This document shows, in pieces, positions 42,120-51,879 of a stretch of 54,466 bases of DNA; position 1 is the stretch's first letter; the number at the start of each line of letters is the position of its first letter. The position numbers were made by a program, and so were the translations under genes. The notes under the pieces were generated by a model. That model saw nothing but the letters and a program-made list of their open reading frames with translations, did no database searches and was not told the DNA's origin. Origin of the DNA: Bacteroidales bacterium (GTDB lineage Bacteria > Bacteroidota > Bacteroidia > Bacteroidales > Tenuifilaceae); NCBI GenBank assembly GCA_013376985.1, contig JACABB010000003.1:56714-111179 (forward strand), in the 5' to 3' direction.

Positions 42120-43145
42120 TTATACATCCCAGGTATCACCGCTGTTAAGTAAATCATCAACATTTTTGATCTTTGCAGTTTTCATTACCTCAAGAACTTG
42201 ATCACGAACGTTATCATCGTAAGTTGTTTCTTTTACATTTCTAATAACGCCAAGAGCAACAGGATATTCAGGATATGCCATATTTGCAAGCATCATATGA
42301 ACGCCTGGATTTGCTTCATAAGCATCGTGAGTAAGAATATCATCAATTGAGAAACCACCTTGGCCAATTGTAACAACTTTTAGGCTAAGTCCGCTCAGAA
42401 TAAGACCTTTATCACGATTTTTACCAAACACCATCTTTTCACCATGGCGAATAGTAATAACCCTATCCTCGCGATTTTCCTTATCGGTAATAACACCGTG
42501 AGTTTTATCGTTGTAAATAACACAGTTCTGCAAAATCTCAACAACTGAGGTTCCATCGTGCTTTGCAGCCTCAACCATTATCTCGGAAGTTAACTTAACA
42601 TCAATATCCAAAGAACGGGCAAAGAACTTACCTTGAGCACCAATTACAAGTTCACCTGGACGGAAAGGATGTTCAACGGTTCCGAATGGTGAGGTCTTGG
42701 TAATAGAGCCTAATTTTGAAGTGGGTGAGTATTGACCCTTGGTTAATCCGTAAATCTCGTTATTGAAAAGAAGAATATTGATATCGATATTACGGCGCAC
42801 CGCATGAATAAAGTGGTTACCGCCGATTGCAAGAGCATCACCATCACCTGTGATTTGCCATACGCTAAGTTTAGGGTTAGCACATTTAATACCTGTAGCA
42901 ATGGCCGAAGCACGACCGTGAATACCATGGAATCCATAGGTATTTACATAGTATGGGAAACGGCTTGAGCAACCAATACCCGAAACAAATACATATCGCT
43001 CTATGTCGTAGTTAAGGATATGTGAAACCTCGGGAAGAGCTTTTTGAACAGCGTTTAGAATAAAGTGGTCGCCACAACCTGGACACCATCTAACTTCTTG
43101 ATCGCTCTTAAAATCCTGTGGAGTATATTTAAAATTTTCTGCCAT
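42120..43145 (-). CDS. korB: 2-oxoglutarate:ferredoxin oxidoreductase, beta subunit
   Basis: KorB carries thiamine pyrophosphate for the reversible ferredoxin-linked conversion of 2-oxoglutarate to succinyl-CoA. The 341-residue protein has VRWCPGCGDHFIL, the TPP motif GDGDALAIGGNH ... NNEIYGLTKGQYSPTS, and a conserved Cys in GIGCSSRFP, which bind cofactor and an iron-sulfur cluster. It follows korA by two bases. Homologues for other 2-oxo acids exist, but the pairing with a gamma-alpha fused KorA is characteristic of KGOR. Confidence 0.93.
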   Translation of the reverse strand: MAENFKYTPQDFKSDQEVRWCPGCGDHFILNAVQKALPEVSHILNYDIERYVFVSGIGCSSRFPYYVNTYGFHGIHGRASAIATGIKCANPKLSVWQITGDGDALAIGGNHFIHAVRRNIDINILLFNNEIYGLTKGQYSPTSKLGSITKTSPFGTVEHPFRPGELVIGAQGKFFARSLDIDVKLTSEIMVEAAKHDGTSVVEILQNCVIYNDKTHGVITDKENREDRVITIRHGEKMVFGKNRDKGLILSGLSLKVVTIGQGGFSIDDILTHDAYEANPGVHMMLANMAYPEYPVALGVIRNVKETTYDDNVRDQVLEVMKTAKIKNVDDLLNSGDTWDV

Positions 43146-43147
43146 GA

Positions 43148-45001
43148 TTACTTGCCCTCCAATACTTGGTTAAATTTTTCAACTAGTTCAACAACGGTAA
43201 AAGGAAGACCTTGTACCTTATTGAATTGCATATAATTAAACTCTTGGAAATTCATACGTAGGTAATTTGCAAATTGACCCATGTTGAGCTCGCAAACAAG
43301 AATTTTCTTATAACGACCAAAGATTTCTCTAACATTCTTTGGAAGTGGGTTGATATAGTTGAAGTGGCAAAGAGAAACACTCTTTCCTTCATCGCGCATC
43401 TTTTGAACAGAGGTTAGTAGATGTCCATATGTACCACCCCATCCAACAACAAGTAGATCACCTTCTTTATCACCATAAACCTCTTGCTGAGGAATAAACT
43501 CCTGAACACGTTTAACCTTAGCTTCGCGAATATCGGTCATGCGTTGGTGGTTCATTGGATCGTGAGAAACTGTTCCTTTGATGAAATCCTTCTCAAGACC
43601 ACCTACTCTATGCTCAAGACCTTTTGTACCAGGTAATGCCCATGAGCGTGCTAAACGTTTCTCATCACGAGCATATGGTTGATATCCTTTAGTTCCTTCA
43701 GGAACAATTGGAGCTTTAATCTCTGGATAATCCTTCATACTAGGAATTCTCCATGGTTCACTACCATTTGCAATATAACCATCGGTTAGTAGAACAACTG
43801 GGGTCATATGCTCAAGGGTGATTTTACTTGCTAAAAAGGCAAAATCAAAGCAGTTACTTGGAGTACTAGCCGCAATAACTATCATTGGGCATTCACCATT
43901 ACGTCCGTATAAAGCTTGGAAAAGGTCTGATTGCTCCGTTTTGGTTGGTAAACCTGTAGATGGGCCACCACGCTGAACGTTTACAATAACCAATGGAAGT
44001 TCAGTCATTACGGCTAAACCCATTGCTTCGCTCTTAAGCGATAAACCAGGACCTGATGTTGTTGTAACAGCAAAGTTTCCAGCAAAAGATGCTCCTATTG
44101 CGGTACAAATACCAGCAATTTCATCCTCAACTTGTAGCGTTTTAACACCTAAATCTTTACGCTTTGCAAGTTCGATTAGAATCTCGGTTGCTGGGGTAAT
44201 TGGGTATGATCCGCAGAATAGAGGTAATTTAGCCTTCTCTGATGCTGCAATGAAACCCCATGCTACGGCTGTGTTACCGTTAATGTTACGGTATTTACCT
44301 TTTGGAATGCTTGTAGCAGCAGGGATGTGATATGTATTGGGTATTGCTTGAATATTAGCTGCGTAGTTGAAACCATCACGAAGAACCTTTTTGTTGGCTT
44401 CAACAATCTCAGGTTTCTTCTTGAATTTTGTTTCAAAATACTTCTCAGTAAAATGCAAAGGTCTTGAAAAGATGTAGTAAACCATTCCAAGTGCAAACAT
44501 ATTTTTACTACGGATAATGCTCTTGTTATCGAGACCAGTATCCTTCAAACTTTCTTTAGTAAGATTTGAAATGTTTGCAAAAATCACCTTAAAGTCTTGG
44601 AGTTTTAACTCCTCAACAGGGTTATCGGTTTTAAAACCGGCACGTTGGAGACCCTTTTCGTTAACGGTATCGTTATCGACAATGATCATTCCACCGGGCT
44701 TAACCCATCTTGCATTTGCCCTAAGAGCTGCAGGGTTCATTGCAACAAGCACATCACAGTAGTCTCCAGGAGTATTAACCTTTGTACTTCCAATGTTTAC
44801 TTGGAAGCCAGAGACACCGCCAATTGTCCCCTGCGGAGCACGGATCTCCGAAGGGTAATCTGGAAATGTGCTTACACTATTCCCGTAAAGCGCTGATGCT
44901 TCGGAAAATAATGTACCAGTCAACTGCATTCCGTCACCTGAGTCACCAGAGAAGCGTACTACTACTTCACCGATCTCAAGGACTTGTTTTTGTTCACTCA
45001 T
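43148..45001 (-). CDS. korA: 2-oxoglutarate:ferredoxin oxidoreductase, alpha subunit (gamma-alpha fusion)
   Basis: In the 617-residue protein an N-terminal gamma domain (about 1-195: VVVRFSGDSGDGMQLTGTL, EIRAPQGTIGGVSGFQV) is fused to the alpha domain (about 225-617: FCGSYPITPATEIL, EDEIAGICTAIGASFAG, TTTSGPGLSLKSEAMG, NVQRGGPSTGLPTKTEQSDL). The late domain has VVGWGGTYGHLLTSV. It forms an operon with korB. A 10-bp inverted repeat lies 40 bases before the start. The enzyme supports the reductive or anaerobic side of the TCA cycle. Confidence 0.94.
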   Translation of the reverse strand: MSEQKQVLEIGEVVVRFSGDSGDGMQLTGTLFSEASALYGNSVSTFPDYPSEIRAPQGTIGGVSGFQVNIGSTKVNTPGDYCDVLVAMNPAALRANARWVKPGGMIIVDNDTVNEKGLQRAGFKTDNPVEELKLQDFKVIFANISNLTKESLKDTGLDNKSIIRSKNMFALGMVYYIFSRPLHFTEKYFETKFKKKPEIVEANKKVLRDGFNYAANIQAIPNTYHIPAATSIPKGKYRNINGNTAVAWGFIAASEKAKLPLFCGSYPITPATEILIELAKRKDLGVKTLQVEDEIAGICTAIGASFAGNFAVTTTSGPGLSLKSEAMGLAVMTELPLVIVNVQRGGPSTGLPTKTEQSDLFQALYGRNGECPMIVIAASTPSNCFDFAFLASKITLEHMTPVVLLTDGYIANGSEPWRIPSMKDYPEIKAPIVPEGTKGYQPYARDEKRLARSWALPGTKGLEHRVGGLEKDFIKGTVSHDPMNHQRMTDIREAKVKRVQEFIPQQEVYGDKEGDLLVVGWGGTYGHLLTSVQKMRDEGKSVSLCHFNYINPLPKNVREIFGRYKKILVCELNMGQFANYLRMNFQEFNYMQFNKVQGLPFTVVELVEKFNQVLEGK

Positions 45002-45040
45002 GTTAGAAAAATTAAATTATAGCAGTTTTTGTTGAAAAAT

Positions 45041-45074
45041 TGTTGCATATGAAACCACTATAAAATATGCAACA
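45041..45074. promoter_or_regulatory. Inverted repeat upstream of korA
   Basis: TGTTGCATAT (45041-45050) and ATATGCAACA (45065-45074) are perfect 10-bp inverted repeats with a 14-base spacer, 40 bases before the korA start. It may be a regulator site in the leader or a leader hairpin; no T-tract follows. Confidence 0.5.
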
Positions 45075-45321
45075 TATTGAATATTAAATAATTATATGAA
45101 AAATATATGAAAAATGTTGATACAAAATTAACTTTTTTATACTATAACACGAATCAATGTTAGTATTTTACAACATCTAGGTAAATATCTTTAATCGGGT
45201 AGATAAAGAGTTGCTCATCAACCTTTCTTGCACTATTTGAATAAACAGTTTATAAAACTATTCAGCCACAATATTGCCAGAAGTGTAAATGAACTAGGGT
45301 TGCTCAATATTTTTTAAAATC

Positions 45322-45405
45322 ATTGTGTATTTTAGTTATATTTTTATAAAAATTATCGTGTATTTTATAATAATTATTATTATTTTTATCATGTGTTTTA
45401 TACCA
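45322..45405. repeat. 33-bp-spaced degenerate repeat in the korA/ATPase gap
   Basis: ATTGTGTATTTTA (45322), ATCGTGTATTTTA (45355) and ATCATGTGTTTTA (45388) recur at exactly 33-base steps, with AT-only filler. They lie 27 bases before the ATPase start at 45432. The rest of the 430-base divergent gap 45002-45431 is AT-rich and otherwise featureless apart from the korA inverted repeat. Confidence 0.5.
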
Positions 45406-45431
45406 GATAGTGATATTAGAACGACTTAGAT

Positions 45432-46778
45432 ATGTTTAATAGAGATATAGTGGATAAACTGAAAGAATGGGCTTCCAAAAAGGATCGTAAACCTCTCATT
45501 CTAAGAGGAGCCCGTCAGGTTGGAAAAACTTCGGCTGTAAATATTTTTGCCAAATCATTCGATCATTATATCTATCTAAACCTCGATTTAGCAGAAGATA
45601 AGCAACTATTCGAGCTTGATTCCCCATTCAAAGATACGGTTGCAGCAATTTTCTTTTCCAGAAATAAGGAGATGAATGCTGGTAGAACATTGCTTTTCAT
45701 CGACGAAATCCAAAACTCGCCCAGTGCAGTATCGAAATTACGCTATTTTTACGAGAATGCAAGTAATATCTATGTAATTGCGGCTGGTTCACTTTTAGAA
45801 TCTTTAATAGATAAAACAATTTCATTTCCCGTTGGGCGTGTTGAGTTTCTTGCTGTTAGACCATGTAATTTTGGCGAGTTTTTGTTGGCCATCGGCGAAA
45901 CTGAAAGCGTTAAAATACTAAGCAGCTATCCTGTACCCGATTATGCTCATGATAAGGTAATTAATCTGTTTGCAAAGTATATGCTAATAGGAGGAATGCC
46001 AGAGGTGGTAAAATCCTATGCTGAGCATAGAGATTTGGTAAAACTTGCCAATATCTACGAAAGCCTTATCGTTTCATACCTCGATGATGTTGAGAAATAT
46101 TCGAGAAACCCGAATCAAACCAACATAATTAGGCATATCATTTCATCGGCATTTTTATATGCGGGGGAGAGAATTAAATTCGAAGGATTTGGGAAGTCGG
46201 GTTACCGCTCAAAGGATATCGGGGAATCGTTTCGAATATTAGAAAAAACAATGCTTTTGCAGCTGGTTTACCCTGTAACAACAACCACATCGCCAATTGA
46301 GGCTAATCTTGCAAAATCGCCCAAACTCCATCTGCTCGATACGGGTTTGGTTAACTATAAAGCAAAAATACAAGGCGAACTCTTGAAGTCGAATAAGATT
46401 GATAATGTGTACCAAGGTAAAATAGCAGAGCATATTACTGGTCAGGAGCTGATGGCATTAAACCAATCGGTACTGGGAAAAATTAACTTTTGGACTCGTG
46501 AGGACAGGAAAACCAATGCTGAGGTTGATTTTATTTACCAGTTCCGAAATTTGGTTATCCCAATTGAGGTAAAATCGGGCGCAAGCGGCAGTTTAAGATC
46601 ACTTCATAGCTTTATCGATAAAGCTCCACATAGCTTTGCCGTCAGGGTTTGGTCGGGCAAAGCAGGGATTGAAGAAACCTCTACGCTTACAAAAAAGCCA
46701 TTTAAGTTGATAAGCATTCCTTTCTATCTCATACGCTCTTTAGACTCAATACTCGAATACTATCGTGTTGGCGAGTAG
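45432..46778 (+). CDS. AAA ATPase with DUF4143
   Basis: The 448-residue protein belongs to the widespread AAA_14-DUF4143 group, often amplified in Bacteroidota and archaea. It has Walker A GARQVGKTS (about 26-34), Walker B LLFIDEIQ (about 90-97), AAGSLLESL as sensor segment and a C-terminal DUF4143 region with LHLLDTGLVNY and the nuclease-like ending NAEVDFIYQFRNLVIPIEVKSG, which has the D-x(n)-E-x-K shape of PD-(D/E)XK folds. The function is unproven; DNA or defence roles have been suggested for relatives. It stands as a single-gene unit and shows somewhat higher GC than its flanks. Confidence 0.88.
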   Translation: MFNRDIVDKLKEWASKKDRKPLILRGARQVGKTSAVNIFAKSFDHYIYLNLDLAEDKQLFELDSPFKDTVAAIFFSRNKEMNAGRTLLFIDEIQNSPSAVSKLRYFYENASNIYVIAAGSLLESLIDKTISFPVGRVEFLAVRPCNFGEFLLAIGETESVKILSSYPVPDYAHDKVINLFAKYMLIGGMPEVVKSYAEHRDLVKLANIYESLIVSYLDDVEKYSRNPNQTNIIRHIISSAFLYAGERIKFEGFGKSGYRSKDIGESFRILEKTMLLQLVYPVTTTTSPIEANLAKSPKLHLLDTGLVNYKAKIQGELLKSNKIDNVYQGKIAEHITGQELMALNQSVLGKINFWTREDRKTNAEVDFIYQFRNLVIPIEVKSGASGSLRSLHSFIDKAPHSFAVRVWSGKAGIEETSTLTKKPFKLISIPFYLIRSLDSILEYYRVGE

Positions 46779-46853
46779 TATGATCATAATTGGTATAATG
46801 TACAGCAACACAGCACACAAAATTCAATAACTTTGTAGCAAAACTTATACCCC

Positions 46854-47375
46854 ATGGCAATTATTAAACCTTTAAGAGGTATCACCCCAAAAATTGGCAA
46901 AAACTGCTTTATTGCGGAAACCGCAGTAATTATTGGTGATGTTGAAATTGGTGATGATTGCAGTATATGGTATGGTGCAGTTCTTCGTGGCGACGTAAAT
47001 TCTATAAGAATTGGGAATAGAGTAAATATACAGGATAACGCTGTTCTTCATACAACCTACCAAAAAACTGTTTTAAATATTGGCGACGATGTATCTATTG
47101 GACATGGAGTCATTGTTCATGGAGCAGAGGTTAAGAACGGAGTATTACTGGGCATGGGTTCTACAGTAATGGATAATGCTGTTATTGGAGAGGGAGCAAT
47201 TGTTGCAGCAAATGCACTAGTAATGGAGAGAGTGATCATAGAGCCTTGTAGCATTTACGCTGGTGTTCCTGCCAAATTTATAAAAAAGGTTGATCCTGCT
47301 CAAAGTAAGGAGATGAATGAACGGATTGCCCGTAATTACCTGTTTTATTCTGGGTGGTACAAGGAGGAGAAATAA
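46854..47375 (+). CDS. Gamma-carbonic-anhydrase-like left-handed beta-helix protein
   Basis: The 173-residue protein is built of hexapeptide repeats (IGDVEIGDDCSIWYGAVLRG, IRIGNRVNIQDN) with the three zinc-type histidines in AVLHTT and SIGHGVIVHGA. It falls in the gamma-CA/PaaY/YrdA group. Many members are not proven anhydrases; several hydrolyse thioesters. Full length for the family, cytoplasmic, no partner gene nearby. Confidence 0.9.
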   Translation: MAIIKPLRGITPKIGKNCFIAETAVIIGDVEIGDDCSIWYGAVLRGDVNSIRIGNRVNIQDNAVLHTTYQKTVLNIGDDVSIGHGVIVHGAEVKNGVLLGMGSTVMDNAVIGEGAIVAANALVMERVIIEPCSIYAGVPAKFIKKVDPAQSKEMNERIARNYLFYSGWYKEEK

Positions 47376-47696
47376 TTTGAGAATTTAGGGATTTGAAAAT
47401 TTGAAAATTACCCAAATAATCCCACAGCAACACAGCATCACTGCCCCGATTGTCCCACGATCGAATAATTTTGTCAAATTATCGCAGTTTGCGATAGTGG
47501 GAATGAAGTTAGAAGTTGGAAGATGCTTAATAATTTGATGATTGGAGAATTTGAGAATTTAGGAATTTGAAGATTTGAAAATTAACCAAATAACCCACAG
47601 CAACACAGCAAAACAGCATCACAGCATCACAGCATCACAGCATCACAGTAAAACAGCAACACAATTATACAGCCCCACAGCATCACAACCCAACTA
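47376..47696. repeat. Duplicated 65-bp block and CATCACAG microsatellite
   Basis: A block running TTTGAGAATTTAGG ... CCACAGCAACACAGCA occurs at about 47377-47436 and again at about 47550-47610. After the second copy, CATCACAG is repeated four times (about 47617-47648) with further CAGCAACACA variants. Between the copies, CCCACGATCG and CGATAGTGGG make an inverted repeat (about 47454-47501). No gene is present. The low-complexity tract ends right at the uvrA stop and may affect its 3' end. Confidence 0.65.
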
Positions 47697-50549
47697 TCAA
47701 GGTTTTACAAAATCCCTCTTTAAATTTCTTTTTAGGTATTCAGCCGTATAGCTCTTTTTGTTTTTCATTACCTCATCGGGAGTTCCACAGCAAATAAGTT
47801 CGCCACCACCTGCCCCACCTTCTGGGCCAAGATCAATTATATAATCGGCAGTTTTAATTACATCCATATTATGCTCAATTACCATGACGGTGTTTCCTTT
47901 ATCAACAAGTCGATTGAGCACTTCCAATAATACGCGAACATCCTCAAAATGAAGGCCTGTTGTGGGTTCATCGAGAATGTATAAGGTTTGTCCTGTATCC
48001 CGTTTGGCTAACTCGGCGGCTAGTTTAACTCGTTGCGACTCTCCTCCCGATAAGGTTGTTGATGGTTGACCCAGTGTGATATACCCTAGACCAACCTCTT
48101 TAAGGGTTTTCAACTTTTGGTAGATTGATGGTATGCTCTCGAAAAACTCAACAGACTGAGTGATTGTCATATCAAGAATCTGGCTGATATTCTTTCCTTT
48201 GAACTTAACCTCCAACGTTTCTCGATTATATCGTACTCCAGAACATTCCTTGCATTTCACGTAAACATCAGGTAAAAAATTCATCTCTATAACTTGAACC
48301 CCAGCACCTCTACATGTTTCACAACGACCACCTTTTACGTTAAATGAGAATCTACCAGCTTTGTATCCTCGAATCTTAGCATCGGGGGTCATCTCAAAAA
48401 GTTTGCGAATATCGGTCATCACTCCAGTGTAGGTTGCTGGATTTGATCTTGGTGTGCGACCAATAGGTGATTGATCAACTTCCACTACCTTATCGACATT
48501 CTCTAAACCTATTAACTTATCGTAGGCTAAGGGCTCTTGAAATGATCTATATAAGATTTTACTAATTGCTGGATGCAATGTTTCGTTTATCAATGTTGAT
48601 TTTCCGCTTCCAGAAACACCTGTTATACAAATAAATACCCCTAACGGAAACTCTACATTTATATTTTTCAGATTATTCCCTTTTGCTCCTTTAATTATTA
48701 TAGACTTCCCAGTTCCTTTCCGATGAGTTTCGGGAATAGGAATTGTTAGTGTACCGTTTAAATACTGTGCTGTCAGCGTACAGGATTTGGCAATTTGTTC
48801 AGGAGTGCCTTCGGCAACAACTTTTCCACCATTTCTGCCAGCATAAGGTCCAATATCAACCACATGATCGGCAGATAGTATCATCTCCTCATCGTGCTCA
48901 ACAACAATAACTGAATTGCCAGCATCTCTTAAGTTACGCAACGATTCAATTAGGCGTATATTATCCCTTTGGTGTAAACCTATGCTCGGTTCATCGAGAA
49001 TGTATAGAACATTAACTAACTTTGATCCTATTTGTGTTGCAAGCCTAATACGCTGACTCTCACCCCCTGAAAGGGATGATGAGCTGCGATTCAAAGAGAG
49101 GTAGTTAAGCCCAACGTCAAGTAAGAAACTTACACGTTCTCTTATCTCCTTGAGTATTTCAGTTCCAATAGCTTTTTGCCGATTATTTAACCTATCCTCT
49201 AAATTCTGAAGCCAAAGCCAGAACTTATCGATGTCCATTGCAGATACTTCGGCAATATTTTTTCCATCCACCTTAAACCATAACGATTCTGGTTTAAGTC
49301 TTGTACCATTGCAAACTGAACAATTAACTTGTCTTATAAACTGCTCAGCCCATTTTGGCCCTTTTCCACTCAATTCTTCATTCTGATGATTCTGCACAAA
49401 ATTCACTACCCCTTCAAAGCTCAGAAAGTAGGATGATGAAAGTCCCATCGATGAGTGTTTGAGTTTAAACTGCTCCTCAGATCCATAAAGAATCACATTA
49501 AGCGCCTCTTCAGGAATATCCTCAATGGGATCTGAAATATCAAATTCATACTTTGCAGCAATTGCCTCAATTTGCCAAAAAATCAGAGAACTCTTATAGG
49601 GTCCAAGAGGTTCAATACCCCCTTTTTTAATACTTAGTTTTGGGTTCGGGATAATTTTTGAAAGATCTGCCTCGCTTACAGTTCCAATACCATTACAATG
49701 CGGACATGCACCTTGTGGTGAGTTAAAAGAGAAGGTATGCGGTGCTGGTTCATTGTAGGAGATACCTGTACTTGGACACATCAGATGACGGCTAAAGTAA
49801 CGATTTGTATTGGCATCCATATCAAGTACCATAATTGTACCTTTACCATGCCCCATGGCAACAACAACAGATTCTGAAAGTCTCTTCCTATCTACATCGG
49901 CAACCTTCATTTTATCAACAACAAGTTCAATGTAATGAGTTTTGTAGCGATCCAATTTTAGTCCAGATCGCATCTCAACTACCTCACCATCAATCCTTGC
50001 ATATAAATATCCCTTTCTGCGAAGCTGTTCAAACAGCTCTTTATAATGACCTTTTCTACCCCGAACAATTGGGGCAAGTATTCCCGTTTTCTTTTCCGAA
50101 AAATTTTCGAGGATAAGGTTTACAATTCTCTCATCGGTATACCGAACCATCTCCTCTCCCGTGTTATAGGAGTATGCAATTGATGCACGGGCAAATAGCA
50201 AACGAAGAAAATCGTAAATTTCCGTGATTGTTCCAACTGTTGATCGTGGATTACGGCTAGTAGTCTTTTGTTCAATTGAGATTACTGGACTTAATCCAGA
50301 AATCTTATCTACATCTGGACGTTCCATTGTTCCTAAAAACTGCCTAGCATATGCCGACATGGTTTCAATATAGCGTCTTTGCCCCTCGGCATAAATAGTA
50401 TCAAATGCCAACGAAGATTTTCCACTACCGCTAAGACCAGTTATTACCGTTAACTTATTCCTAGGGATATTTACATCAATATTTTTCAGGTTATGTACCC
50501 TTGCTCCCTGAACCGATACCTCTGTTGCTTCTCCCTTTAAAACTTTCAT
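47697..50549 (-). CDS. uvrA: Excinuclease ABC subunit A
   Basis: UvrA finds DNA lesions and loads UvrB in nucleotide excision repair. The 950-residue protein has both ABC modules: Walker A GLSGSGKSSLAF near the N-terminus and GVSGSGKSTLIN in the second half, signature LSGGESQRIRLA and LSGGESQRVKLA, and the zinc-finger cysteines (CPHCNGIGTV; CSVCNGTRL; CETCRGAGV and CKECSG). Length and order are complete. It is flanked by repeat-rich gaps on both sides and is probably transcribed alone. Confidence 0.97.
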   Translation of the reverse strand: MKVLKGEATEVSVQGARVHNLKNIDVNIPRNKLTVITGLSGSGKSSLAFDTIYAEGQRRYIETMSAYARQFLGTMERPDVDKISGLSPVISIEQKTTSRNPRSTVGTITEIYDFLRLLFARASIAYSYNTGEEMVRYTDERIVNLILENFSEKKTGILAPIVRGRKGHYKELFEQLRRKGYLYARIDGEVVEMRSGLKLDRYKTHYIELVVDKMKVADVDRKRLSESVVVAMGHGKGTIMVLDMDANTNRYFSRHLMCPSTGISYNEPAPHTFSFNSPQGACPHCNGIGTVSEADLSKIIPNPKLSIKKGGIEPLGPYKSSLIFWQIEAIAAKYEFDISDPIEDIPEEALNVILYGSEEQFKLKHSSMGLSSSYFLSFEGVVNFVQNHQNEELSGKGPKWAEQFIRQVNCSVCNGTRLKPESLWFKVDGKNIAEVSAMDIDKFWLWLQNLEDRLNNRQKAIGTEILKEIRERVSFLLDVGLNYLSLNRSSSSLSGGESQRIRLATQIGSKLVNVLYILDEPSIGLHQRDNIRLIESLRNLRDAGNSVIVVEHDEEMILSADHVVDIGPYAGRNGGKVVAEGTPEQIAKSCTLTAQYLNGTLTIPIPETHRKGTGKSIIIKGAKGNNLKNINVEFPLGVFICITGVSGSGKSTLINETLHPAISKILYRSFQEPLAYDKLIGLENVDKVVEVDQSPIGRTPRSNPATYTGVMTDIRKLFEMTPDAKIRGYKAGRFSFNVKGGRCETCRGAGVQVIEMNFLPDVYVKCKECSGVRYNRETLEVKFKGKNISQILDMTITQSVEFFESIPSIYQKLKTLKEVGLGYITLGQPSTTLSGGESQRVKLAAELAKRDTGQTLYILDEPTTGLHFEDVRVLLEVLNRLVDKGNTVMVIEHNMDVIKTADYIIDLGPEGGAGGGELICCGTPDEVMKNKKSYTAEYLKRNLKRDFVKP

Positions 50550-50563
50550 TGATTTGTTTTTTA

Positions 50564-50740
50564 AGACTCAAGATTTGAGCCTACTCCGAAAAGCCATTAT
50601 CTCGCCACAAAAGCACTAAAACACAAAATTCCACCAAAGTTATCTGGCATATATTCAGTATTTTGTGATATTTGGTGTCTTGGTGTTTTAGTGGCATTTT
50701 TTGATTTTATTACTTTTCGGAGTGGACTCAGATTTTAGAC
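50564..50740. repeat. 177-bp imperfect palindromic element
   Basis: Outer arms at 50564-50593 (ending CTACTCCGAAAAG) and 50713-50740 (starting CTTTTCGGAGTGGACTCA) and inner arms CGCCACAAAAGCACTAAAAC (50603) and TGTTTTAGTGGC (50684-50695) are inverted repeats. Nearly the whole uvrA/transglycosylase gap is one large stem. It is a MITE-like element or fragment with no reading frame, related in inner arms to the element at 5379-5521. Confidence 0.65.
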
Positions 50741-50763
50741 ATTTAAAATCTGGTGTCTGAAAC

Positions 50764-51747
50764 CTACTCACTATATGCGTTTTCTCTATAATTATTTTCG
50801 GGAATCAAAATCTGATATTTTTTTCTTGATGCATTCGGAAGGTAATTCTGCCGTAACCAAGGATTAAACATCTTAATCATCTTGTAATTTGTGTTGTAGC
50901 GTTCGGCAAACCTCGCAATGTTATTTATTGTTGTATCAACTTCAACGCAATTATATTTCAAAGGCGGGTATAAATTCTCTTTTTCGAGGGCAAAGCCATA
51001 TTTCTTAGGGTTTTCAAATATCACCTTAAATGCAAGAATCCGGTAAAGATATCGACCTGTCTCCTCCCCTAGCACAAGATTATAGTAACTTCCATCATTC
51101 TGACGATCGATTTGCTTATCAATTCCATTGGCACCAAAGTCATAAGATGCTGCCGCCATAGTCCAATTACCAAATCTACTATAACTCTTTAGTAGAAAAC
51201 TACATGCAGCCTTCGTAGATTTTTCAATATTATATCGTTCATCAACATCCTTATTGATTTCAAGTCCCAACTCTTTTCCTGTTGTCTCAAGAATTTGCCA
51301 AAAACCAACCGCTTTGGCGGGAGATATTTCTTGTGCTAAAGCACTTTCAGCAATTGCCAAAAATTTAAAATCATCTGGAATTCCTTTTTCCTTGAGAATA
51401 GGTTCGATTATAGGGAAAAAGCGGTTTGCGCGTTTTAGGATAAGTAATGTTTGAGAATGCCAGTATGTATTAAGTTGAAGCTCTCTATCAAGGCTTTCAC
51501 GAACATCAAAATATTTAAGGGGAACTTCTTCGCCTGCAAACGATAATTTTTCCGGTAATGGTATCTGATAGGCTGGATTTCTAAACATTGCTGTATCTTT
51601 TTTCAAGGTTTTAGAACTTGAAAGTTCTCTACAACCAGCTATATCAACAGTAAAAGTGATAAATAGAACAATCGTTAGAATGGATGTTAAAATAGAACCA
51701 ATTACTGTGAATTTTTCTTTTCTCAAATTACCAATACGCATATTCAA
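50764..51747 (-). CDS. Lytic transglycosylase (SLT domain, MltD-like)
   Basis: The 327-residue protein has an N-terminal membrane anchor or signal (about 13-36) and an SLT/goose-lysozyme fold from about 95 to 230. The catalytic Glu is in LAIAESALAQE; AVGFWQILETTGKELGL and AAASYDFGANGIDKQ are the other SLT landmarks. The C-terminal 70 residues (YNCVEVDTTINNIARFAERY ... NPWLRQNYLP) are LysM-like and may bind glycan. It should cleave peptidoglycan in the periplasm. A -7 box TAACTTTG lies at 51804-51797. Confidence 0.9.
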   Translation of the reverse strand: MNMRIGNLRKEKFTVIGSILTSILTIVLFITFTVDIAGCRELSSSKTLKKDTAMFRNPAYQIPLPEKLSFAGEEVPLKYFDVRESLDRELQLNTYWHSQTLLILKRANRFFPIIEPILKEKGIPDDFKFLAIAESALAQEISPAKAVGFWQILETTGKELGLEINKDVDERYNIEKSTKAACSFLLKSYSRFGNWTMAAASYDFGANGIDKQIDRQNDGSYYNLVLGEETGRYLYRILAFKVIFENPKKYGFALEKENLYPPLKYNCVEVDTTINNIARFAERYNTNYKMIKMFNPWLRQNYLPNASRKKYQILIPENNYRENAYSE

Positions 51748-51879
51748 ATTTTAATAAAAACAACTCGTTCTCACCTTTTGTTTTGTGAAAATCAGGCAAA
51801 GTTAGCATTTTTTATCCTTTGGGGGGAGAGATTCAGAGTCAAAGGCTAGATCTTATTTTGAGGTGCTGGTGAAAAAATT

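Noticed and set aside
47600-47690. CATCACAG tract as a CRISPR or coding repeat
   Set aside because: It is a simple octamer microsatellite without spacers, and no frame continues into a gene.
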